Shown: positions 7,436 to 13,635 of the stretch, piece after piece
How positions within the stretch are numbered: the stretch's first letter is position 1
Layout of the letters: each line of letters opens with the position of its first letter
Virus record (IMG/VR): IMGVR_UViG_3300038553_000012
Span: 1 to 44,305 of that record
DNA: 44,305 bases
Reading direction: 5' to 3' (one strand)
Source: a virus
Translations under genes and position numbers: made by a program
The notes under the pieces: generated by a model
Databases searched by the model: none
Seen by the model: the letters and a program-made list of their open reading frames with translations, nothing else
What the model was told of the DNA's origin: nothing

Positions 7436-8137
7436 CTAGGCTCCTTCGAGCGATGTGAGACGGGACTGCAAAGAGATGAGGCCTTCGATCTCGGCGGTGA
7501 CGCCGAGGATCGCGTGTTGATTGCCGGTGATCTCGAGGACGCGGCGATGCTCCTCGAGGCGCGCGACCGCGGCGCCGATCGCGCGGTCCGGGAACGGGAT
7601 GCCGCCGAGCGGGCGGGCGGCCGAGCCGTTGGCGATGTCGACACGCAGGCGGTACGAATGGTTCCGCATCGCGTAGAGCGAGACCCCGAACCTGTCGGCC
7701 AGGACCTCCAGGCTTTCCGTCCGGAGCAGCTCTCGCAACTGGACATCAGGCGGGACCTTTCGTCCTGATCGCGTGAGCCGGATGCCGCAACGGCGGAGCT
7801 GCCGGTAGCAGGTGTCCAGTGATACGCCGTAGCGGTCGGCAAGTTCCTGGGGCGTCACGCCCGGCTCGTCACGCGCGATCCGCTCCAGGCCCGCTGCGCT
7901 GGGCATACGGCGGTTGCCGTGGATGGCAGACACTGCAGCGGCAGGGGCCTGCGGGAGGACGCGGGTGCGGTACTTGCGTGGCTCGTATCCGGCGCGTCTG
8001 AAGTGCGGATACAGCGAGCCGGTGCTCACGCCGTAGAGGTCGGCGACCTGCTTGACGGTCATGCCCTCTTCCGTGACATGCGCGAGCAACACGTCGTTCG
8101 ACGGCAACTTCCTCCCGCCTTTCGGTCTACCTGCCAC
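7436..8137 (-). CDS. Protein with three tandem helix-turn-helix modules
   Basis: A 233-residue protein built of three related HTH units of about 45 residues. Their cores are VKQVADLYGVSTGSLYPHFR, PQELADRYGVSLDTCYRQLR and LEVLADRFGVSLYAMRNHSY, each followed by basic linkers, and then a helical C-terminus. The [AL]ADxxGVS signature is of the homeodomain-like/resolvase-HTH type. Three modules in series suggest reading of a long or repeated site. GTG 8137 (AGGTGG upstream, 11-base overlap with the upstream gene) is the likely start; GTG 8146 is an alternative. Confidence 0.8.
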   Translation of the reverse strand: MAGRPKGGRKLPSNDVLLAHVTEEGMTVKQVADLYGVSTGSLYPHFRRAGYEPRKYRTRVLPQAPAAAVSAIHGNRRMPSAAGLERIARDEPGVTPQELADRYGVSLDTCYRQLRRCGIRLTRSGRKVPPDVQLRELLRTESLEVLADRFGVSLYAMRNHSYRLRVDIANGSAARPLGGIPFPDRAIGAAVARLEEHRRVLEITGNQHAILGVTAEIEGLISLQSRLTSLEGA

Positions 8138-8744
8138 TTCGGCCACCTGTCTGGGCAGGATCGATGTGCTTGAGTTGGCGGAGGTGCTTCGCCAACAGGG
8201 TCCTGCCGAGCTTGATGGCGAGCGCCGGATCGACATCGAGCATGGCCGTGGCCCAATGCCCGCCCGGGCTCGTCGACCTCGACCACCCGACCTTGTTTGG
8301 ATCGCGTGCACGATCGGCATCCAGGGCGGTCAGCAGACGGATGCCGACCACCACGACGGCGTCCGGCCAGTCGACGCCGGCAGGTTTTGCCTTGCGTACC
8401 GTGCCTGCCATCTCTGCGGCTTCGCGGTTCGTGCGGTCGATGATCGCGCACAGCTCGTCGATCTCGCGCCAGTCCAAAACCTGGCGGCGGGCGAGCTCGA
8501 GCAGGCGGGGCTTGGAGCGCGTGAATGACCGCCAACGCTCCAACGTCTGGAGCGCGTCCCGCTGGACGGACGCGATGTCGCCCGCCGTCGGCGTTCCCCG
8601 GGAGAGATATTCGGCGAGAGCTTCCGCCAGGGATTCCTGCCTGCGGCGCTCGCGCTCCGCCTCGATAGCTTTGCGCTCCAGGGAGAAATGCTTGGGATCG
8701 TATGACGGACGGCGGGGTAAGGCGTCTTCAGTTTTTGCGGTCAT
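8127..8744 (-). CDS. Hypothetical protein, first gene of the leftward operon
   Basis: A 205-residue protein. Residues 20-60 are a charged helical stretch (ERKAIEAERERRRQ). The middle contains LDWREIDELCAIIDRTNREAAE and a hydrophobic VVVVGIRLLTAL strand-helix; the C-terminus is basic. There is no catalytic motif I can name. ATG 8744 is preferred, with GGAAAG about 9 bases upstream, over the in-frame ATG at 8771. As leader gene of an 11-gene overlapping operon it may be regulatory. Confidence 0.65.
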   Translation of the reverse strand: MTAKTEDALPRRPSYDPKHFSLERKAIEAERERRRQESLAEALAEYLSRGTPTAGDIASVQRDALQTLERWRSFTRSKPRLLELARRQVLDWREIDELCAIIDRTNREAAEMAGTVRKAKPAGVDWPDAVVVVGIRLLTALDADRARDPNKVGWSRSTSPGGHWATAMLDVDPALAIKLGRTLLAKHLRQLKHIDPAQTGGRSGR

Positions 8745-9088
8745 CCTGGTCTTTCCTATTGCCGCCCGCATGATGCGCGGCGGCTTCGGAAGTCACGATG
8801 ATCTCGATCCAGAACGGACACAAGCCTTTGTAATTGCTTCGAAATTCAAATTATCAGACCCGAAAACAGGGGGATGCGATCCCTACCCTTGTACGCGGAT
8901 ATGAGAACACGGCGACGCGCTACAGAGGCGCTGGCCCCTCTCGATGAGTATGAGTCCATTCCACGCTCCGAGCCCGCCAGCGGCCTTCCCGTGCGGCCGC
9001 CTGTTCACGCACCTGTGATCGCCTGGTGCGATGCTGGTTCCTTGCTGCGGGGTCAGGCACCTTGTGAGAGGCAACAGAGGAGACTGGA
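8745..9088. promoter_or_regulatory. Divergent intergenic region
   Basis: This 344-base gap must hold the leftward promoter of the 8744-3294 operon and the rightward promoter of the 9089 gene. An AT-rich stretch at about 8828-8860 surrounds a TTCGAA palindrome and is the best candidate for promoter and operator, but no clean sigma-70 pair is visible. CGCACC (9008-9013) and GGTGCG (9025-9030) form a 6-bp inverted repeat before the rightward gene. No convincing coding sequence is present. Confidence 0.5.
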
Positions 9089-9607
9089 ATGGGAAAGCTT
9101 TTGGCGGCACTGGCACGGATACTTTCGAGCTTGCGGACGGTCTGGGAATGGTGCGCGGAGACGGGAAAGCTAGTTGCCCGGCAGGTGCTCTCTTTCGGCG
9201 GCCTGGGCGGCAGCGTGCCGGTGCCGGTGATCGAAGAGCCCGTGCAGCCGCTGCAGGATTTCCGCCTGCCGGATGTCGAGCGCACGAAAAGGATCAAGCG
9301 CCTGGCGGCTGCGATGGACAGCCCGGACGTCGACGCCGCGATGTTCCTGGGCGTCAGCGATCCCGTGGTTCAATGGTTATCGGCGATGGACAAGCCAATG
9401 CGTACGCTGGTGGCGGGCGCGTCGGCGATCGCGCTGGAAGATCACATGCGGGGTCGCCGCGCGATCCGCGGGCTGCTTGCGTATGACAGGGCCAGCGTCA
9501 CCGAATGGAAAGAAGCCGGCGGTGCAGCGGGCGGCGGCGGGCGGGGACGCAAGCCGCCGCTACGAACCGCGGTGGCGACAGGCAGCTTCGGCAGGATGGC
9601 GCAATAA
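9089..9607 (+). CDS. Hypothetical protein
   Basis: A 172-residue protein preceded by a good GGAG ribosome site. The N-terminus is amphipathic (LLAALARILSSLRTVWEW), followed by a valine/proline linker, a helical middle (about 60-135), and a glycine/arginine-rich tail (GGGGRGRKPP). It is an isolated rightward gene with a hairpin terminator immediately after it. No recognised family. Confidence 0.65.
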   Translation: MGKLLAALARILSSLRTVWEWCAETGKLVARQVLSFGGLGGSVPVPVIEEPVQPLQDFRLPDVERTKRIKRLAAAMDSPDVDAAMFLGVSDPVVQWLSAMDKPMRTLVAGASAIALEDHMRGRRAIRGLLAYDRASVTEWKEAGGAAGGGGRGRKPPLRTAVATGSFGRMAQ

Positions 9608-9611
9608 GAAG

Positions 9612-9633
9612 AAGGGCTCCGATCGGGGCCCTT
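9612..9633. terminator. Hairpin terminator, possibly bidirectional
   Basis: Bases 9612-9620 pair with 9625-9633 to form a 9-bp stem (AAGGGCTCC with GGGGCCCTT, one G-U) around a GATC loop, just after the 9607 stop. The U-run is short (TTT). It separates the rightward gene from the convergent 9641-9841 gene. Confidence 0.65.
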
Positions 9634-9640
9634 TCCATGT

Positions 9641-9841
9641 CTAGTGACGGGCGAGCAGGAATTCCGCGCGCCGGCGCCTGGCCCGCTCGACTTCGAGCTC
9701 GGCTTCCAGTGCGGCCACACGGTTTGCCAGAGCGACAAGGCGATGGTTCTTGGCATTGATGATCGACTGCGCGTCATCTGCTTGACGCACAACGTCGCGG
9801 TTGTATTGCCGCGCGAGGAGGAATTCGTAGTCCGTGATCAC
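9641..9841 (-). CDS. Small coiled-coil protein
   Basis: A 66-residue protein. From about residue 25 on it is a heptad-rich helix (ANRVAALEAELEVERARRRRAEFLL). GTG 9841 has a near-perfect GGGAGAA ribosome site 8 bases upstream, while the in-frame ATG at 9862 has none. It follows the replication initiator gene on the same strand, 82 bases downstream. Function unknown. Confidence 0.6.
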   Translation of the reverse strand: MITDYEFLLARQYNRDVVRQADDAQSIINAKNHRLVALANRVAALEAELEVERARRRRAEFLLARH

Positions 9842-9923
9842 TGCTGTTCTCCCTGTTGGCATACGTGTCGCATAGACGTCTTAGGATCAGGCGATCGCCG
9901 GCGATGGCATTTTACGGATCCTG

Positions 9924-10817
9924 TCAGAAGGGGACGTCTTCTGTGTCGTCCACTTGCAGCACGCGCCGGTTCGAGCGACCGAAAGGCAGCCGGATCGGTA
10001 CGATCTTTCTCTCTACCGGCGCTGGCTTCCTCATGTCGCCGAACGAACGGATGCGGCGCGGCGCGGCGTACACGATGGGCTCCGCGGTGCCGACCATGAT
10101 GATAAACGCCCGGGCGCGCTTCGACTGCATGCCAGGCCTCGCGATCGGCATGTACTCGATCGCGAGGTCGGTGAACCGGTCGATCTCGAGGATCGCTGGT
10201 GCGAGCACGGTGCGCTCCAGCGCCGCCGCGGCGTAGTCCACACCCATCAGATCCTGCACGTCGCTCAACGACAGCTTGTACTCGACGGCTTTCGTCCGGC
10301 GCCGGTGTATCCAATGACGCTCGACGTCGCCGGCCTGCCACGCCAGCGCCCGGAGCAGGAGCGGCAGCGTGAACCGGCAGCGCGCCTGCGCCAGGAGGTT
10401 CATCGGGATCTCGACAACAGGCTCCCCTTCCCTGAGGCGGAATCCTTCGACGAGTGCCTCGTCGACCTGCCATCGATGCGCGCCCCGGACCGTCACGCGT
10501 CGCATCCCGGGCGTGACGACCGGTGCCGGCACTCCGTCGGCCAGGTCAGGCAGGCGTTCGTCCGTCCGGATCGCGGCGTTGCCCAACCGCGCGTGGTACT
10601 GGTCGTCACGGTCGGAGCGCCTTGTCTTAAGGCCGCCGAGGGCCTGACGCATCTCCAGGTCAGGAACGTCGATCATGCCGTTCTCGTCCGTACCGTTCAG
10701 CGCGGCGTACCAGCCCACCAGGAGAAGGATAGACTGGTCGCGCGCGGTCAGGTCGCCCTCGAAGTTCAAGCCGGCGGCAGTGACGACGGGTATCTGTATG
10801 CGGTCCGGAAATGACAT
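9924..10817 (-). CDS. rep: Plasmid-type replication initiator (Rep_3/RepB-like)
   Basis: A 297-residue protein with the two-winged-helix plan of Rep_3 initiators. The second domain is the clearest: YKLSLSDVQDLMGVD, then a helix with LERTVLAPAILEIDRFTDLAIEY, which matches the family's conserved LEPAIxEIN+xTDL segment, and a terminal strand pair after a basic QSKRARAF. The N-terminal half has the expected helical NFEGDLTARDQSILLLVGW. Rep_3 proteins bind iterons and open plasmid origins. The ATG at 10817 has AGGAGG at optimal spacing. A DnaA-box-bearing AT-rich region lies directly upstream. I am fairly sure of the fold; iteron binding is inferred. Confidence 0.75.
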   Translation of the reverse strand: MSFPDRIQIPVVTAAGLNFEGDLTARDQSILLLVGWYAALNGTDENGMIDVPDLEMRQALGGLKTRRSDRDDQYHARLGNAAIRTDERLPDLADGVPAPVVTPGMRRVTVRGAHRWQVDEALVEGFRLREGEPVVEIPMNLLAQARCRFTLPLLLRALAWQAGDVERHWIHRRRTKAVEYKLSLSDVQDLMGVDYAAAALERTVLAPAILEIDRFTDLAIEYMPIARPGMQSKRARAFIIMVGTAEPIVYAAPRRIRSFGDMRKPAPVERKIVPIRLPFGRSNRRVLQVDDTEDVPF

Positions 10818-10854
10818 CTGCGCCTCCTGTTTCCGCAACCTACGGCCGGGTTTC

Positions 10855-10985
10855 GCAAGATGCAAGCTGTTGCGCATTTTGTCGGATCACGATTATCTTT
10901 GCGATACAACGGCTTGTGGATATTTTTCGTTTTTTCGCCGCAGACCTATACTTTAGTTATCTTATAGGGAATCAGCTATCCCGCC
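10855..10985. other. Candidate replication origin / divergent promoter region
   Basis: The most AT-rich stretch of the window. TGTGGATAT at 10915-10923 matches the DnaA-box complement TGTGGATAA at 8 of 9 bases and is followed by a T-rich run (10922-10936) suitable for unwinding. Around it are several TTGCG/CGCAA hexamer-like repeats in both orientations (about 10853-10908), possible initiator sites. TATACT at 10948-10953 is a plausible rightward -10 element. The location just upstream of rep supports an origin, which is inferred. Confidence 0.45.
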
Positions 10986-11059
10986 GGGCCTGTCGGATGA
11001 CGCACGAGAGGGTATTGCCCTCTTACAGCTGCCCTTCGGGTTTAACTTGTATTCGGACC

Positions 11060-11102
11060 GGGAGGCCTACGCCGAGGCCCTTCGGCCTCGGCTTGTCCTC
11101 CC
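11060..11102. other. Extended two-tier hairpin in the 10818-11187 gap
   Basis: GCCGAGGCC (11071-11079) pairs perfectly with GGCCTCGGC (11084-11092) around a CTTC tetraloop. An outer GGGAGG/CCTCCC pair (about 11060-11065 with 11097-11102) extends it across an internal loop. A smaller 6-bp repeat, CTTGCA/TGCAAG, follows within about 11111-11133. No U-tract. In a rep-proximal leader this could be a terminator, a countertranscript RNA or a structured 5' leader of the 11188 gene. Confidence 0.55.
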
Positions 11103-11187
11103 TTGGACAGCTTGCATTGCCATCTAGTGCAAGTCGACGGTGAAGATTCGCGATCGCCGCTTGTCGCTTGCGTGACGGGCACCGAGT

Positions 11188-11721
11188 ATGTGCCCCATGG
11201 CCATTCCCGATCCCGATCTCGAGAGCCCCACCGCCCGCGCCGCCCGCAAGCGCCGCGAGGCCGCCGAGCGTTCGCGTGCATACAGAGAGCGGAAGCGGGC
11301 GGAACGGGCGCCTGACGTGAGGACGACCGACGCGGCGATCGTGGAAGCGCTCAGCTTCGTCCTGGCCAGGCACTCGCCACTCGCCGCCGCCATCAACGCC
11401 GGTACGCCGTTGTCGCAGGCGAGCATTCCCGTCCTCGAGATCCTCCAGGTCGCGCTCGAGGTCTTGATTCACGCCGGCTACAATCGCGAGAAATCGCGTA
11501 CCATGATCGCCGACAGGACAGCATCGCGCCCGGAACATCGCGAGGCCACAAACGTGCCATCGATCCGACCTCACGTCGACCCTGCAGCCATCCAGCCGCC
11601 TCGCAGATGGCCGGGCGATCCGCCGCCGCCGGTCGTGCGCCGCGAGCCGCAGGACTGGGATGTCGTGCGAGGGCTGTTGCTGTCCGCCTTCGAGTACGAC
11701 GATGACGAGTGGCCGTCGTGA
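11188..11721 (+). CDS. Basic N-terminal hypothetical protein
   Basis: A 177-residue protein. Residues 15-45 are strongly basic and helical (ARKRREAAERSRAYRERKRAER), a likely nucleic-acid contact. The middle is an aliphatic helix bundle (IVEALSFVLARHSPLAAAI), and the C-terminus is proline-rich and acidic. Neither ATG 11188 nor ATG 11197 has a convincing ribosome site. It stands alone between the rep region and the late operon. It could be a late regulator, but nothing in the sequence proves this. Confidence 0.6.
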   Translation: MCPMAIPDPDLESPTARAARKRREAAERSRAYRERKRAERAPDVRTTDAAIVEALSFVLARHSPLAAAINAGTPLSQASIPVLEILQVALEVLIHAGYNREKSRTMIADRTASRPEHREATNVPSIRPHVDPAAIQPPRRWPGDPPPPVVRREPQDWDVVRGLLLSAFEYDDDEWPS

Positions 11722-11894
11722 TGCCTAATCTGCCCGAGCAGTCCCGTTGCCTCTTCATACGCCATCACGTTGCGCAACGCCGATCCGGTGATTTCCCCGC
11801 GGCGTCACGCGAATAGATGTTGTGGGTCGCCGACGGCGGCCGTACACTCCATCTTGTGTCGGGCTTTGGGGCTCGACGTTGATCTTCAACTGAC

Positions 11895-11930
11895 GGGCGG
11901 CCCATGTGGTCGCCCTTTTTTGTCACAAGG
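11895..11930 (+). promoter_or_regulatory. Dispersed late element, copy 1 (with terminator hairpin)
   Basis: Bases 11895-11902 and 11908-11915 form an 8-bp hairpin (GGGCGGCC/GGTCGCCC, one G-U) directly followed by six Ts, a textbook intrinsic terminator. The core CGCCCTTTTTTGTCACAA continues past the T-run and recurs four more times downstream. Here it lies 24 bases before the first late gene at 11952. The rest of 11722-11951 holds a 12-bp palindrome CGTTGCGCAACG (11768-11779) and no gene. Confidence 0.75.
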
Positions 11931-11951
11931 TCGCCCCGGCATGCTGGAAGC

Positions 11952-12758
11952 ATGGCCTCGAGCAACCCCTTCCGTATCAACGTCCGGTTCTCCACCGCGC
12001 AGCTGCAGATGTGGCAGAACCGATTCGACCTAGTGAAGGCGGACAGCTTTCCGCGTGCGCTCCAGTTCGTGCTCAACGAGATCGCCAAGCACGCGGTCAT
12101 GACGTTCCGCCGTGACATCGGCACGGTGCTCGACAGGCCGAAGGAATGGACCAGCAACGGCCTGCGTTACCGCCGCGTCAACCTCAAGGAAGTCCGTGCC
12201 GGCTCAAAGCCATACTCCGAGGTCTACGTGCTGCCCAAGCAGTCCGCCGTCCTCAAGTACCTGATGGGCTCGTCACCCAACGTCCGCCGTCCAGGCGACG
12301 TGGGCCCGAGCCAGACGTACGTCTCGCTGCCGATGTGGCGCAACCTGGAGGAGTATGCCGGCGTGCGTCCGGACGCGCACGGCAATCTGCCCTCGTCGAC
12401 CCTGCGCAAGCTCCGCCGGCACGCGAACGTGACGAACATCCAGACGACGCCCAACCCGCGCGGCACCCCCAACCCCATGGGGTCGCGGTCGCAATTCTTC
12501 TTCGGCGAACCGGTCCGCGCGGGACGGCAGCGCGGCCAGCTCGGTTTCTACCACCGTCCGAAACGCGTGATGCGCGGGGGTCGCCTGGTGAACGACGGCG
12601 TGCCGCACCTCGTGGTGGCCGCGGTCGACGAGGTGAGGCACAGGCCCATGCTGCAGGCGTTCTGGGAGAACAACGCGCAACGGGCGGCGGGAAGGCTGAT
12701 ACCCCTGCTGCGCGCGGAGCTCAGAAGGAAGATCGCCTGGGCCCGGGGGCGGCGGTGA
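11952..12758 (+). CDS. Putative virion protein upstream of terminase
   Basis: A 268-residue protein. The segment with LNEIAKHAVMTFRRDIGTVLDRP, then WTSNGLRYRR and a lysine-flanked YSEVYVLPKQSAVLKYLMG, matches a phage family with the pattern DRPTxWTLNxxxVxPATK...YL. I recall these beside head genes in siphophages. The middle is proline/asparagine-rich and the C-terminus strongly basic. ATG 11952 has GGAA a few bases upstream. The copy-1 late element lies just before it. Role in the virion is inferred from position and family memory. Confidence 0.65.
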   Translation: MASSNPFRINVRFSTAQLQMWQNRFDLVKADSFPRALQFVLNEIAKHAVMTFRRDIGTVLDRPKEWTSNGLRYRRVNLKEVRAGSKPYSEVYVLPKQSAVLKYLMGSSPNVRRPGDVGPSQTYVSLPMWRNLEEYAGVRPDAHGNLPSSTLRKLRRHANVTNIQTTPNPRGTPNPMGSRSQFFFGEPVRAGRQRGQLGFYHRPKRVMRGGRLVNDGVPHLVVAAVDEVRHRPMLQAFWENNAQRAAGRLIPLLRAELRRKIAWARGRR

Positions 12759-13059
12759 TGGCGTCGAGCGTCTCTCTATATGGCGCAGCCGCGTGCATGC
12801 CCCCGCGTGACGCCGCGCGAGGTCGCGTGACGCGCCAGGATGCAGGGCTAAGCCATTGTGAGCCAACGACATTCCACTCCAGCGCCGCGCGGGCCGGGGT
12901 CCCCTGGAGGGGGTCATATATATGCGGGTGTGGATTGGCGGCATCTTGTTTCTACCTGCAAAACCAAAAACCAACCGCAACAACAACAACTAATTGCCCC
13001 ATCTCCCGAAGGGAGATGAACACCGGGATTGCTGTTGCTCCGACCGGGAATCCATCGAC
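12759..13059 (+). other. Non-coding region before terminase: candidate cos/packaging site
   Basis: This 301-base gap has no convincing gene and sits immediately upstream of terS, where lambda-like phages with GpA terminase carry cos. It holds a direct repeat CGCGTGACGC (12804-12813 and 12824-12833), a TATATA-containing palindrome near 12919-12928, a purine-poor A/C tract (about 12959-12992) and a hairpin ATCTCCC/GGGAGAT at about 13001-13017. The cleavage position cannot be read. Confidence 0.45.
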
Positions 13060-13635
13060 ATGACCACCGCGCGCAAGCCCAAGAAAGCTCCGAGTCCCGG
13101 ACGCCCGCCGACAGGGAACTCGGGTACCCGGCTGATTTCCATGAACGCTATGGCCGAACTGGTCGGTGTCGACCGTTCCGTCGTGACGAAGTGGTGCAAG
13201 CTCCGCGAGGATCCCTGCCCCACCGTCCACAATCCGGACGATGGTTCCGGCAAGGGTTGGGTGTTCGACTTCCACGAGGTCTGGCGCTGGCACGAGAAGC
13301 ACGTCCGCCAGTCCGCGATCAACGCCACGCTTGCGGCGCACGGCGGGCCGGAAGGCGAATTGCTGGACTGGGACGAGCGGACCAAGCGCGCCCGCGCGAT
13401 CGACAAGGAACTCGACCTCGGGGTGAAGCAGGGCGACCTGCTGTTCGCGGAGGATGTCGCGGCGAAGCGGGACGAGGAACACGGGCGGTTCGCCCAGGAG
13501 CTGAGGTCCATCCCGGCCAAGGCCGCCAAGGACATCAACCCCCGCGACCAGGGCCGCATCCAGGGCATCCTCGAGCGGTACCACGACGCTGCGTTGGCGC
13601 GCCTGGCGAAGGGCGGCGACGACGATGTCGAATGA
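13060..13635 (+). CDS. terS: Terminase small subunit-like protein
   Basis: A 191-residue protein. An N-terminal winged/Nu1-like HTH (about 27-75: MNAMAELVGVDRSVVTKWCK, then a strand with GKGWVFDFHEVWRWH) is followed by a helical oligomerisation region with WDERTKRARAIDKELDLGVKQGDLL. This is the usual plan of Nu1/DUF1441-like small terminase subunits, which bind the packaging site and recruit TerL. The ORF overlaps terL by 11 bases. ATG 13060 lies after a GGGA sequence; upstream in-frame codons look non-coding. Confidence 0.82.
   Translation: MTTARKPKKAPSPGRPPTGNSGTRLISMNAMAELVGVDRSVVTKWCKLREDPCPTVHNPDDGSGKGWVFDFHEVWRWHEKHVRQSAINATLAAHGGPEGELLDWDERTKRARAIDKELDLGVKQGDLLFAEDVAAKRDEEHGRFAQELRSIPAKAAKDINPRDQGRIQGILERYHDAALARLAKGGDDDVE

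Noticed and set aside
9031-9486. 151-codon plus-strand frame overlapping the 9089 gene
   Set aside because: The 9089 frame has the better ribosome site and natural composition; the other is Gly/Arg-rich.
11023-11574. 183-codon minus-strand frame over the rep-proximal gap and the 11188 gene
   Set aside because: It runs through the hairpin region and opposite a better plus-strand gene, with no ribosome site or domain.
11768-11779. 12-bp palindrome CGTTGCGCAACG as an operator
   Set aside because: Perfect but isolated, with no adjacent promoter that I can define; short GC palindromes are expected here.
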